64,000 nt of DNA from Agroathelia rolfsii (lineage: Eukaryota; Basidiomycota; Agaricomycetes; Amylocorticiales; Amylocorticiaceae), in the NCBI GenBank assembly GCA_018343915.1, contig JABRWF010000003.1, positions 2,914,001 through 2,978,000 of the forward strand, given 5' to 3'. Every line of letters begins with the position of its first letter. Within the stretch, counting starts at the first letter, position 1. Position numbers and translations under genes: made by a program. Of this stretch, positions 1-12,372 are shown piece after piece. Below the pieces are notes generated by a model, which searched no databases, was not told the DNA's origin, and saw nothing but the letters and a program-made list of their open reading frames with translations.

Positions 1-288
1 GGCACCCCTCCTATGCCTCCTAGGACTCCCGAACCTAAGACCAACTTTGTTCCGACGTTCGCGCTACAGACGCCCGGTGGTCGTAGTCCGCGCTCTATGA
101 AAACATCGTCGCCGCAATCAGGCGGATCACCGTTGACGGCTTTGCAGTTTATGCGTAGGGCAGGCGACGATGGCTATGGCCATCATCATCCTCTGCGACC
201 CTCTACCCCGACCAAGGCCCCAGCAGGCCTACCCTCTCGATTCAACGTTCCCAAGACGCTCTCACGACCGTCTGTCTGGAGGCCGTAA
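1..288 (+). CDS. 3' fragment of an unknown, Pro/Ser-rich protein
   Basis: The frame is open from the first base of the window and ends with a TAA at 286-288, so this looks like the last exon of a gene that begins to the left. The visible residues are rich in proline, serine and arginine with no recognisable domain, as in a disordered tail. A possible Met lies at base 13, but nothing before it (stop or promoter) argues for a start there. I do not recognise the family, and it may also be a chance open frame. Confidence 0.35.
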   Translation, partial: GTPPMPPRTPEPKTNFVPTFALQTPGGRSPRSMKTSSPQSGGSPLTALQFMRRAGDDGYGHHHPLRPSTPTKAPAGLPSRFNVPKTLSRPSVWRP

Positions 289-1215
289 CAGGCTGTGTAT
301 ATTATTTTTTTTTACCGCCAAAAGGCAAAAGATAGCTTTTCACTCATTGCATTATTTTCGTTTAATTGTTTTCCCTTGTTGTTGTGTACTACAACTATTG
401 TTTTCGGACTTATATCGAATACTTGCTTATTCATCACATTCCTTGACTGTTTTTATCACAGATGTAAATGGACTGATTATCACTACACTTAAATTGATGT
501 ACATTTATTTTAATACATGTAATTGATACCGTTTTCTCTTTCTTACAGCATGTCTTACCAAAGTCTTCGTGTTCTTCCTAATGCAGTTTGGATCAGGACA
601 ATATCTAGGACACGGTACCGCCGAAATCAAGAGTGTCCCTCCAGGAAAACAAGAGCAAAGAGGGCGATCACTGCACAGCGGAAGAATTTTCTGATGCACG
701 TACGGCGAGGCATGACCAAGATGAAGATGAAATGTATTCATAGGTGAAAACAAGGAAGCCGACCGCGAGAAGTGAGCTCAGACATGAGCACACGCGCAGT
801 CCATCTAACGAGATCAAGTCTTCAATTAAAATGACGGCACGGACCCAGTCCCAGGCACGGCCGGCCAACCAGGAATAAGATCGGCACGACGCGGCACGGG
901 GGTAAATCGATCACGTGGACCAGGATTTCCTAAAGTGTGACAATGGTTATTGCTCCCGACTCGGAGCCGGTGCAGCATTTGCAGCTGCCAACTACTTCAA
1001 GTCGTCCTTGTCCATCTTTTTTCCTGCGGCCTCGACTCGCTGCTGTCTGTCCCTTCTGCTCTTCCATCAGTCCCTTGCATCTGGCTTGTTTTCTATTTCC
1101 GAGACCTGGCTGGTCCCTCGCATCTCTCCGCAGGCTGAGAGATTTGGTATATATAATCCGGCTTTTGTCGTTTCCTGATTCCCCACTCGCAGCAGCTGCG
1201 TCCTCAAGACTCATC
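289..1215. other. Gene-free stretch upstream of the esterase
   Basis: No frame here shows a protein family. The segment is AT-rich near 300-530. Its right end holds the esterase promoter. Confidence 0.5.
1148..1156 (+). promoter_or_regulatory. TATA box of the esterase gene
   Basis: The sequence TATATATAA lies 60 bases before the ATG at 1216, followed by a pyrimidine-rich leader. This is a usual spacing for a strongly expressed fungal secreted-enzyme gene. The start of transcription is inferred, not seen. Confidence 0.5.
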
Positions 1216-3017
1216 ATGGTCGCTTTCAAATCTCTGCTCGCGTCATTCCTCCTTGTGTCTTCCGCGATTGCATCGCCTGTTCGTCGCACTAGCGACAGGA
1301 AAATCGTGGCTCCGACCCTCTCCTCAGGCTTGGGCAGTCTGCTCTGCGATATCCCTATCGTTAGCAATTTGCTCTGCTCTAGCACCAAATTTTCTGCTCC
1401 AACAACGCGCACTTTGATTGGCAAAGCTACTGGTGCCGCAGATATTGATGGTGTCACCCGTTATGCCGTCAAGTACGGTTCTGCGAGTCGATGGGGTGAA
1501 TCCTCGGTCATGACTACTTGGGAGTACCCGTGAGTGCAGTTTTTATTAGTCAGAAGAACAATGATCTAATATCCTCTTGTCTAGTAACGGTGCTACCAAT
1601 GCATCAGCTTTGCCCCTTATGTGCCCTCAGCCTGGCGTTGATGACCCTCAGATGTCTGAGGATTGTCTCTCTATGATCCTCTACGTCCCTCAGTCCACTT
1701 CTGGAGTCATGCCCACATTTATGTGGATCCACGGTGGCTCTTACTACGTTGGGTCAGCAACTGATCCTGGCCTGGATGGATCTGCTTTGGCTGTTGCTAC
1801 AAACTCCATTGTTGCTGTTATTCAGTATCGTCTTGGTGCACTTGGCTTCATGGCCCCTTCCGGAGAAACCAACCTTGCCGTAAAGGACGTTATCACCGCG
1901 CTTAAGTTCCTCCGAGAGAACGTGGAAGCCTTCGGTGGCAATGGCGAGATTACCATTGCTGGTCAAAGCAGTGGTGCCGACATGATTAGAGCACTCTTGG
2001 CCACTCCATCGGCGTCTGATTTATTCGATAAAGCTATCTTACAATCTGACCCTATGGTGAGTTGCTTTTGATTTTCTCGTATCGATCTTTTCTCATTCTC
2101 TGTTATTTTAGGATTATGGCTTCTTGCTGCCCTCCGACCAGACCACGCTCCTCTCGTACTTTGTGGAGAACACTTCATGTTCGGCATCCGACACTGCCTG
2201 TTTCGATGCCCTCTCTCTCGATGATATCATCTCGGCTGGCGAAAACTTGTATGACAATGCATACACCATCCTGGCTGACGCTACCCAAGCCGAGCCCATT
2301 CGACCTGTTCGTGATGGCTCACTGATCACGAACCCAATGGATTTGACACAGTCCTTCGGCACTCAATATAAGCCTCTCTTGATCACCAACGTGCTCGATG
2401 AAGCCGGTCCGTCCATTTACGGTAGCTTCACCGATCAAGTCCCCGAAGACGAGTTCCAGCCCATCGTAAACGCGACCTTTGGCACGCCACGCACATCCGT
2501 AATCGTCACTAGCCCTCATTATGCCGCCCCATATACCACTGCTTCCAATGTCAGTCTGGTCGACGCACGCTCCCAATTGAACACCCTTGGGACAGATTAC
2601 ATTTGGCGATGTGCTGCCTGGTCCTTTGCACGTGAATGGGTAGCCTCAGGAGCCGATGCCTACGTCGGTCTCTATGTCGTTGGCGCGACCTATCCGGGTA
2701 ACGACGAGGTTCCCTTCTGCACCGAGGCCGGTAGTGTCTGTCACCAAGACGACATTGAGATCGTTTTTGGCACCGTCCCCTCTCCGACCACAGCTCAGGC
2801 GGCGCTGACCAAGGAAATGCAGGCGCGCTACTCGTCTTTCATGCGCACAGGCAACCCGAACCCGTCTGATTCTTCTTACGCGACGTGGTCTGCTGTATCC
2901 GGCACTAATGTGCCCGCTCTGCTCCTTGGTGGAACTGGTACGGCTTCCATCGGTGCTTGTCAGCCCACCTTCTGGGGCGTTGACCCGCAGTATGACTACC
3001 AAGTTTATAACATTTGA
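1216..3017 (+). CDS. Secreted type-B carboxylesterase / lipase
   Basis: Exons 1216-1529, 1585-2056 and 2112-3017 join in frame to 563 residues, the usual size for the family. The first ~20 residues are a signal peptide (hydrophobic core, then a small-residue cleavage site). The alpha/beta-hydrolase hallmarks are present: oxyanion-hole HGG at 154-156 and the nucleophile elbow GQSSG at 231-235 with Ser233. The SEDCL motif typ​ical of type-B esterases lies near 129, and a CHQDD segment near the C-terminus should carry the catalytic His. Such enzymes hydrolyse esters or lipids outside the cell; the substrate cannot be read from the sequence. A TATA box lies 60 bases upstream. The neighbour is a Nudix gene with no evident functional link. 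Confidence 0.9.
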
Positions 3018-4882
3018 AAAAAAAATCTTTTTTTTTCCATGAATTACGGAGACATACAAACAAACTAAACAAATTCCTAGACAAAGGGCTCTTCTACCTT
3101 TTCACTACGGTTTTATCTTATTTTATTCTTCCCGGAAAACATTGTTCTTCTGGGCTTTTCTTATTACCTTAATGCTCTTGACGATTGCTGTCCTTCATGC
3201 TAACGTCCTTCATGCTTCGCCTTTTAATCATCTTTTCACGGAATGTCCTGACTTTTACACAACTGTAGCCTTTACGAAATTTTGTTTTTGTGTTTGCTCT
3301 TCCACCTTGCTTTCATAACAACCCCCTTGTAGCCATAACTCGTTCATATCTTTACCTAAAATATTGGAATAAAATGGATAATAAATCTTGTTGTTGACAT
3401 ACGATGTGGCTATATGAGCATCTGTTTGTATATCGATTATTTCGTATGTGACTGGTTTTAAGTTTAGGTTCGGTCATTTGCCCTCGGAATTATCTTTTGA
3501 AACAAACCAAAGCGCAGTTGCTTCCGATGTTCCTTGATCGAACTTGATCCGAGTGCATAACACGTACTGGCAGTGTCTGGCACCACCTCATACCACGCCA
3601 TTATTCCTATTGGAGACCTTGGAAACGTTCTCTTCAAACTATCCTGCGAGAACAAGGGGCGTGTTATTTTCGAGATGTACAAGATGCATTGTACGCCCGG
3701 ATAATGAATAGTACCGAGCTGGGACTTGGGCCTCAGTGGAGACGGGGTCTATCCTTTCGGGGACAGGAAATTAGCGCACCTGGTTTTTTTTTTTTATAAT
3801 TGATATTTGCCCTTTCACAGCTCGCGCGTAAGTTCAAGTTGTCCGTACCGTGAGAGCGATCAAGGTCATCGGTGGACAATACCACATCTGCTCAGTTGGA
3901 TATTGCTACGCGCTACTAATATCTAAGATCTATACAACAAGTATGATTACTACGTACATAAAGTTGCATTTCACCTATTAGTACTAGCTGCCAGTTGGTG
4001 ATTGGGGGCTATTACCAGTATTGGTACTAGTAGTTATAGCGATTACAGCGGTTGAGTCGATGCCATTGTCCACAGTGCAACCCACCGGCGAGTGAGCCCG
4101 ACATTGACCTCATACCTGCGGTCGAGTCATCATGCATCATAGGTTACGGAACATAGCATCATAAGTTAGGCCAAAGACCCCCTTGCCGACTCGGGCAAGA
4201 GGAGACAATGACGGTTTTGGTAGGATAGACCCTGATGCTCAGCCACTTATCCACAGCAAGCTGTGTGTGGAGGCTGTGCCATCGTGCTAGTGTGTTCAGG
4301 TTGCTGACTCGACAGTACCATTGCACTCAGGCTGCGCATCATCTTCACCAGCTTCAAGGTGTACTGATTGGGATAATTCTAAGCGACATTTCCAATTACT
4401 GCGTATACCAGGGAATCTACATCCGTATTCGTGCTGTGCATCACAGGCATCTTCTGGGCTGTACTGGTAGTGGCACTGCGGCCGTTCAAGTCGTGCTGTG
4501 CTAGACACGGTGTTCTCCAATGTTCAAGTCAACTCCGTTCTCTATGGCATTTCAAAGACTTAGACCTCCGTGACAGATAATCCTGTGGAAATGTATTCCT
4601 TGACCTTACACATGAATTATGGCTCGATTGTGCATAGGCATCGCCTGATGACACGCCTGAGACACAGTCGGACGTTGTAAGTATCCGCTTTTGCTCGTGA
4701 TCCAAGTTATATCATCATTATCTATCTGGGACGTGGAGATAGTTGATCGTCAAAATATCGGCGCCGTGTATTGCGACGTAAGCCAGTATTACTGAACTAA
4801 TATATAAGCATCTCTGCTAGTTCAATCCCTGGGCAGCTTCATAATCCTGAACAAAGCACTTTCTTACCCTCCCAGCCTCCTC
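3018..4882. other. 1.9 kb gene-free stretch
   Basis: Only short chance frames are present. After the esterase 3' end the sequence is T-rich. Around 3979-4030 there are imperfect versions of the palindrome GTACTAGTAC discussed in the findings. No transposon ends or RNA genes are seen. Confidence 0.5.
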
Positions 4883-6002
4883 ATGCAGACTCAACATATT
4901 AGTACTGTCGCCCCACCTCGTCTCTCGGCCAGTCTTATCTTGCTCAACCCGGCCAACGAAATACTATTGGTGCAAAGAAACCTCAAGGCCAGCAGTTTCA
5001 GCGGCGCATATGTAGGTGTTTGATGGTTCCTCTCCCCTCACTCTCTGAATGGGACTTATTTCATACATAGGTATTTCCAGGTGGTAACTACGATGAACGA
5101 CAAGACGAAAATTCTCTCGCCCTGACTGCTCTAAGAGAAACATTCGAGGAGACTGGTATTCTTTTGGCATCAAAATCCTCGCCCGATGGCGGTTCCGAGT
5201 CTGGCGGACATCCTGCACGCTCAACCCTTGAGGAGGCGCGAACAGCGATCTACTCCCAACGCACCACCTTTCGTCAATTTCTTGAGGCCCATGGCCTTGT
5301 GCCAAACACCCAACTCTTGAAATTCACAACTTGGGAAACCCCGAAAGTAGTGCCCAAGTACGTATCTTCTCTCACACACACTCGTACTTGGGCGGCGGCC
5401 TGCCTGTTTGATATTTGAATGACGACCAAATATATAGGCGCTTCCGCACGCAATTTTTTGTCGCCTTCTTACCGTCTGCCACAGCAAAATCGACAGTAGG
5501 CGCCACTGTTGAATCCACCTTACCCACGCCCGACGGTGCTCGCGAGGTCATCTCCGCCAAATTTGTTCACCCGCGTAAGGTGCTAGATGAATTTGCGGCT
5601 GGGCGCATGGGCATTATGCCTCCACAATTCTACCTTATCTCGACCCTCGCATGCGTGCTCGACAGACAGGACGGCAGAGACGCGCTCAGACATCTATGCA
5701 GCACGGCATTTTCCCAGATGGTCATCAACCCAGAGGGTGAAGAAGATGAACGAGGCTTGACGACTCTTAGGTTAGAAGGCGATCATACGCGCGGCGGGTC
5801 TCCTGGTCGATTACACAGGATTAATGCGCGCATCCCCAAAGGCAACAGCAAAGTGAGTTATTTTGCGTCTTGATTAAATAAAACAAAACTGATAGTGGTT
5901 TTATAGGCGGCCGCTATTCCAACTTCGATGGAGCTTGTTCGTAATTTCGACATCTTCACTGAAGTACAACTCGAGGCATTTCCTCTGATTAGTAAATTGT
6001 AA
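4883..6002 (+). CDS. Nudix hydrolase, NUDT19-like
   Basis: Exons 4883-5011, 5071-5357, 5438-5852 and 5907-6002 join in frame to about 308 residues. The Nudix box is clear: FPGGNYD at the start of exon 2, then ALRETFEETGI with the paired Glu residues that bind the metal. The opening (RLSASLILL, then VQRN and SSFSGA) follows the pattern of the NUDT19 / peroxisomal coenzyme A diphosphatase group, which cleaves CoA and acyl-CoA to 3',5'-ADP and phosphopantetheine. I infer that activity from motif order only. The C-terminus shows no obvious SKL-type peroxisome signal, although it ends in SKL within ISKL, which would fit a PTS1. It stands alone between two long gene-free stretches. Confidence 0.85.
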
Positions 6003-7263
6003 ACAAAAAAGAGGGGGGCGGGGTTTGGGATGCATTTATTCCTGACGTTGACGGTCAATTTGATTTTGATTTATCCTACTTTAAACACACTTCTCCTCTG
6101 TTTATGTACAATCCTGTATTAATATCATAATCGGACATCCTTTAATTGGGTCAAACCACCTTAGAATGATTTGAACCGAGAATTGCGGGTTCCGGTGGCA
6201 TGATTACCGGTGTATCACATGTGCCCCAATAAATAAAAAATTGTATGAAACTATTGATTATCCCGGACACGGGGAGAAGAGTCGGTCTCGTCAGACTTTA
6301 TGATTTCAAGCAAGAATTTAAAAATCTCCGCCTCGGATGATAGATGTTAAAAATGGCCAATGATGCTAATCGTGTTGATTCAGGCTCTCCAATGATAGTC
6401 ACGGATCTTCCAGTCAGGTAACGATGATGTAAAATCATGACAGTCCTTGTCATCCCCCTTCTGGGTAGATCCATTCACTCTTTAACACGCCCGATTTTCC
6501 CTATCGGAAATAGCAGTGGTTCCGGAAATAGATCACAAAGTAGAACGGCCACCCCGAGTAAGCAGCTATTGTATTCTGATAGGATCCTAAGTCCGCTTTT
6601 ACGTGCAGTGCTTCAGTTTCTTAATGAAGTAATGCACCGTTGACGCTTATAAAAAAAAACACCTGATGAATTGCCGGATTTCACATGCTTATATCCTCTA
6701 CAATGGTTAGGTTTTTAGCCCATGCCATCGAGTCTGTGAGCGGGAACGTCAATATGTATCGAAGCCGCAGGAGCACTATGATGACTTCCGAACGCTGAAG
6801 CTAAAGGTTTGAAAGTTGGCGATATTCCATGTGCTGTGGCTTTAGACGACAGTCCCGGTCTAGGTTGAATCAGGCCCGTAGAAATTTGAAGTTGATATAC
6901 TAGTCATCAGGGTCATAATTTGTATATCCTACAAGTTACACTGGCAATGGTAAAGAGACGTCACCGAATCATGAACACGCATAAATCCAAAGAATGAAGA
7001 CCAGGAGAAAAGGAGCAAAAAAAAAAAAAAAAAGGGATCGAAAACCTGGCTACTGTTGCACCGTTCAATGAGCCTGAGTTATTGTTTTTTTAAGTAACTT
7101 GATGCATTATTTAATAGCAGTTGGTTATGAATTTCATTTCAAGATTACGCCGCAAGGAGCGCGGCTTTGTGAGATCGGACGGTGATAGACACTTCGTAAT
7201 GTGCTGGGTGACTGGCATTTGAAAGAGAAAGATCGTAAGTACATGCCAACACTTCGACACCTA
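6003..7263. other. 1.3 kb gene-free stretch
   Basis: No coding signal is seen on either strand. There is an A-rich run near 7015-7035. It separates the Nudix 3' end from the P450 3' end. Confidence 0.5.
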
Positions 7264-9219
7264 TCATTCAAATGTCACGTACCAAATTGGACCGTCTGCG
7301 CATTTATACACAGGCTCGATGACCCTTCCATTCAATGATTTCTTTTTGATGTCCATCGATGCTAAAGTGGTAGCGACAGTAGTGAATATAATCGATTCGG
7401 CGATGTACATTCCAGGACAAATTCTGTAAGAGGAAAGAACCAAATATTGTTGAGTTCGATCATCAACTTTCTGAGTCTCGGTCACCGGTAGACGATCTGG
7501 AATTTGAACTAACCTTCTGCCAAACCCAAAACATATATCACGAGGGTCTTTCTCTTGTTTATTTCCAAGGAAGCGAGAAGGGTTGAAAGTGGAAGGGTCA
7601 GAATATATGCGTGGGTCGTGTAGCATGAAGCTATACGTGACTATGTTGAAGCGTGATATATATGAGAATGTATGAGGTCTTTTGCTTACTGAATGTTTGC
7701 GAAAACAATGGTGCCTTTGGGGATGAAGTAGCCTTCGTGGATGTCGTCTTCTGTGGAGAGGTGAGGGAGATCTAAGGCCAAATAATCGCTCAGACATGAA
7801 ATGCATAAAAGTGTTTCTGACTCGCAAGACATACTCGTGGGGAAAACGGCGTGCCATCTCAGCAATTCCTTCACTAAAGCATTGACATATGGCAACTTTT
7901 CCTTGTCCGTGCACTGCGGCAGTCTCTCGTCTCCTAGGACAGAATCCACCTCAGCCTGAGCACGTTTGAGCACATCAGGGTACAAGGCCATGGCGATGAA
8001 AAAAGCATTCAAGGTAGCAGTACTTGTATCTGTGCCGGCACCATAAAAGGAAGACCCGGACCACTTGATAATTTCTTCGTCTTCTTGTGAGATTTTTTCT
8101 CCTCCATAGCGCTCTATCAAGGAGGAAGTGAGCGAAGGAATGGCTTTACCTGCCGCCTAGCAAAAAGATAATTAAATGGTCGGAAAGCTGGTCAGAATAC
8201 ATAGAAATAGGGTATATACCATCTGGGTCTGGACAAAGATGTATGGCTCATCTAGAAATGAGCGTACAGAACGATTCCATTCTCTGGCAATAGTTTTGAA
8301 TCCCATACCGGGAAACCAATCTGGCAAATATGCCACTGTCAAAAGAACACGCATTAAGGTCATCGAGACTTGATCTATCTTCTTTTTTTCTTCCTCAACC
8401 TACAAGATGGTATGTAATTGACAAGCCACCTGCCCAGTATGGCGTCCAAAAACTCGGCGAGAGCTTTCTCTGCCATAGACACGAAAGGATCTACTTCTTC
8501 CGAATCTGAGACTGAATATCCGTGTGAAATCTTTAAGATCAAAGCGACCACTAAGCTGTCCAACGTTGTCTTTATTTAATTACTGAAACCAAGACTGAAG
8601 ATCCGAATAAAGAAAAAAAAAGAAAAACTTACTCTCGTAAATGATCACTGAGCTTGTTCGGCCTGCGCTGCAGTTTCCGAACAAACTTCTGAGCCTCTTC
8701 CTCAATCTCCCATGAAAATTTGTCCGCTTTGGCTGCCGAGCCCACGACCGTGGCGAAATCGGCACGATGTCGTTTATGTAAGGAACCAGCGCGGGAGATC
8801 GCCAGGCCCTTGTCCCATCCGGACAACTTTGCCATGCTAGCTACAGGCCGATCAGAATGGATGGCGCCCTTTCCGGCGAGCATGTCGGTAGCGATCTTGG
8901 CTGAGCTAAGGACCAATATGGGCTGTCCCATGACTGTGGTGTGGACAATATCGCCTGAAGATATCGTCGTAAATGTGCCAGCATCATGTGATGTTATCAT
9001 CATTTGTAGGGACCCAGTAATAATGGTGACGTGCATACCCCATTTTTGACTCCATTCCGTGAAAGTTTCCCAGTCTCTGGAAGATGAGGGGAAGGACGTG
9101 ACGGTACCCAGTAAAGGCAGCCCTCTGGGACCTGGCGGTAGAGGCGGCCTGCTTCTCTTGCTCATAAATCTCTTGAACAAGAGCACACCAGAGAGCACCA
9201 GGAACAGTTTGAAGGACAT
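7264..9219 (-). CDS. Cytochrome P450 monooxygenase
   Basis: Seven exons on the minus strand (9219-8633, 8555-8404, 8335-8220, 8156-7835, 7771-7690, 7630-7514, 7423-7264) give 511 residues. In order: an N-terminal membrane anchor, the proline hinge PPGPRGLPLLG, the I-helix AGTDT at 325-329, the K-helix ExxR in KELLRW, a PERF-like FNPSRF, and the haem loop FGFGRRICPG with Cys461 as the iron ligand. All features for an active ER-bound P450 are intact. The general form matches the basidiomycete P450s often annotated as O-methylsterigmatocystin oxidoreductase-like; the substrate is unknown. No other secondary-metabolism gene lies beside it, so it is a solitary P450 rather than part of a visible cluster. 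Confidence 0.93.
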
Positions 9220-10709
9220 ATTATTGAAAAACGCATCTGGGTTATACGCTGGATTTAATACAGAACAAGGTAGTTCATGAAGAGTAAAATAGGCATACCC
9301 GAGGAATGAGGCAGCGCAAGAGATGATACGTTAAATGTCATGATTAAACACCAGAGCAAAATATTACAGGGTTTTCAGACAAAAACAAGATAAAGGTTGA
9401 GGATATGAATCTATGAAGAGCTGGAGATGGCGAGGGGATCCGATATCACTGCCAGCAGCGCAAGAGACAGAGTCGATAAACCCCCTACAGGCAACGAGAT
9501 ATACTGACAGCGGAAGGGGGTGATATTCCGACGAAGCACAATGGGCCATGCATTATGCTGTGATTTAAATGCAACAATAGGCGCAAGCGGGTGACAATTC
9601 CAAGAAGCCACCAACAAGGAAGCGGAACATCATCATCAAACGAGAACAAACAACCGATATCTTGAAGAAGCACCCCTCGCGATGGAGAGAATCTTTGACC
9701 TGAGGGCCTGGCCTAGCCCTGCATAAGATTGTTACCCGACAACGGTCCCTGTGGAACGAACGGTCACTACACGCAAGAGCAGTTCAGGTTCTCTTGTCAT
9801 GCATAATGGAACAAATGTTGAAGCGGCCCTCTTTTATATTCAGGCTGGATCATGGAGAGAGGCTAATAGTATAGGGAGAAGTAAAACAACAACTTAGTGA
9901 CGCAATTTAGAAGCCATAAATTAGCAACTCTGAGCAATGATTCCATTAAACCATCCGTATAGCTGTATATCATATGAATAGCATAGCTAATCGTTGCAGG
10001 ATACTCATTTGCTTCGCGGCACCTATTGAAATTCCACAAACTTGATGGACGCTAGAGTCAGTCCGATCGGACTCAGGGGCCGGGCACGGGATTTGCCTTG
10101 ATTGAGCAGGTGTAACCCACGGCTCCGAGCACAACGAAAGACCAAGAGAGAGAGAAAGAAAGAAGGAAATTCCGCGGCTACGTGATCGAAGTCCGGGGTA
10201 CTAGTACCTTCAATCATTGCTGTGGCTGCAATCGTACCACCATAAACCGGTCCGTTAGGCTCGTGAAAAAATATCAACAGCGGGTTCGTTCAGGTGTTGC
10301 TAGACCGTAAATACCAAGTCAATTCCTTGTTTTTTTTTTCAATTTCAAATGAAATCAGACAATATTGAGCTATAAAAGCCCAAATAAATCTCTTGTCAGC
10401 GATTATTTAGCGTATGCGATGAAGTCTACGCGAGCTAGTTAGTGTAAGGTGATGGTGATAGTCGGATTTATCGCCCTTGACGAGGACGATGAGACAGAGT
10501 GGGTGGGTAAAAGCCCCCCAAATAAGGCAAGAACTAGATCCTGGCAAGTCGTCATTAGTAGTGCAGTAAAGACCCTTTTTGCTTCCGAAAGACATTTGCA
10601 AAACTTTTCATTCATTTTCATCCTCCTTCACTAGCACCATCGCACATCCCCGGGCGGCTCGGACACTCTTTCCCAAACAGATCACTAGCGCCAGGTCGAC
10701 TGCCAAGTA
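9220..10709. other. 1.5 kb divergent intergenic region (P450 / BCD1)
   Basis: No gene is seen. It holds a perfect 14-base palindrome AGTCCGATCGGACT near 10057-10072 and the 12-base palindrome GGTACTAGTACC at 10197-10208. A TATAAAAG-like sequence lies near 10371. Both P450 and BCD1 must be driven from here. Confidence 0.5.
10197..10208. repeat. Palindrome GGTACTAGTACC (copy 1)
   Basis: Perfect 12-base palindrome with the core GTACTAGTAC, in the P450/BCD1 intergenic region. Confidence 0.8.
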
Positions 10710-12339
10710 ATGGAATTACCAAAGGACTCTGGTAAAGCGCAAGAAGAAGGAAATTTCATCATCGACCAGCCGACACTAGGAAAAATATCAACATCGACAG
10801 CATCGTCGTCATCGCCAATTTCATCCGGCCGCCAGCCCGAACCTCTCTGTTTCATCTGCACACAACGCGGGGCCATCTACACCTGCCCGGCGTGCGAAAA
10901 GCGTACGTGCTCCCTGGCATGTTCAAAAGCGCACAAGGCACAGCAAGGCTGCACGGGCGTGCGCAATAAAGTTAAATATGTGCCGATGAATGAGTATGGC
11001 TGGGGCGTGCTCATGAATGATTATGTCTTCCTCGAGGACACCGGGCGCAAGGTTGAAGAACTAGGGCAGGAGATTGTCCGGAATGGATACAATCTCCATG
11101 CCGGTAGTGGTACCGGTGTTAGTGGCTCAGGGAGGGGCCAGCGCAGCGGCCATTACGGACCGAGGGGGAGGCACGGAGGAGGAGGAACAAGGGGAAGCGG
11201 AGGAAGAGGAAGAGGAGGAGGCGCAGGAGGGCCCATGTCTAAGCGAGATGTGCTCAAGATGCAGCTTGAGCTGCGAGACATCGACATGGACCTCCTCCCG
11301 CTGGGCATGTCGCGCCGAGCGCAGAATCAGTCTGGTTGGGATGCCAAGTGCGCCATGGTTCCTTTTTCTTCACGATTGTGGTGTAGTAGCAGTACATCTG
11401 AAATATTATCCTTTTTTCTTTTTTTTTTTTTATGTTTCTGCTCGCGCCTTGCTTTCGTTTTTTTTTTTCTGCAGAGAAAGGGACGCGCTCTTGACTATCG
11501 AGTTCAGACTACACCCACCTCGCGACCCTGCCGCGCCGTCATTTTCGAAGCTTCCTAATATTTGCACGCTGCTTACACATCGCAACAAGTGCCAGAAGCC
11601 ATTGCTAGCTCTCCTCCAGCACCAAGTACAATCAAAGATGACATCCAAAAAGGAAAATAGTATACCCGCCTGGGTGCATACATTCGTCAATCCAGATGCA
11701 GATGATCCAACGTCATTCGTCCTTCCACTATTTTGCATGAGTGCCTCGCGCTTATCAAGCAAATTATCCACCTCATCATCATCATCGTCGTCATCAACAT
11801 CCAAAGCGGCGGCGTATTACAAATTGGACCCGGCTGTATCATTCCTCATCGCCCTGAAAAACTTGCACTTTATCGAGTTCCCCACAATAGATGTGTTTGA
11901 AGAGTCTCAGTTTTCAGGTAGCATCGTCGATCCCGAGGGTACGATCATGGAGGAGATTAATGGTGGCGAGGAGAGACCGGCGAAGCGACCGAAATTAACG
12001 GCCCGGGCGATGCAGAAAGTTATTGGTGGGCATATAGGCGATTACGGGACTGATTCCGAAGAGGAACGGGAGGGACGGAATGACGATCGCATGGCTACTC
12101 TGGGCGATTATGGTGATAGCGATGAAGGGGAAGAGGAGAATGCCGAGGAGGAAAGGTCGCCAGAACAAGACGTGGAGTTCAGCGACGGGGATGATGATGA
12201 TGATGTAGACCCTCAAACGCTCGTGCAATTACTGCAGCAAGTACAAGGGCAAGCGATGCTAGATCATGATGAGCTGCGCGGCGATGATGATGATCAAGAG
12301 GTGGATTGGGAGGGTGATGACGCCGAAGGAGGCGAATGA
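10710..12339 (+). CDS. BCD1: Box C/D snoRNA protein 1 (zinc finger HIT type)
   Basis: Exons 10710-11347 and 11475-12339 join in frame to 500 residues. A zf-HIT finger begins near residue 47 (CFIC, CPAC, then CSLAC and a final His/Cys pair). It is followed by the BCD1-type segment (NKVKYVPMNEYGW, then NDYVFLED) and, across the intron, the conserved WDxK...LTIEFRL block, which fixes the splice junction. A Gly/Arg-rich insert lies around 140-170 and the C-terminus is strongly acidic (runs of Asp and Glu). In yeast and man Bcd1/ZNHIT6 helps to assemble box C/D snoRNPs, which guide rRNA 2'-O-methylation, in the nucleus. The stop lies only 33 bases from the stop of convergent MED18. Confidence 0.88.
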
Positions 12340-12372
12340 TGTTGAGCTTCCCGTATCTTGGGACTTTACTCC

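Noticed and set aside
7264..9219. Secondary-metabolite gene cluster around the P450
   Set aside because: Neighbours are a Nudix hydrolase and BCD1; no synthase, transporter or cluster regulator is present.
11995..12228. Minus-strand frame opposite the acidic end of BCD1
   Set aside because: Complement of GAT/GAA-rich codons; no homology.
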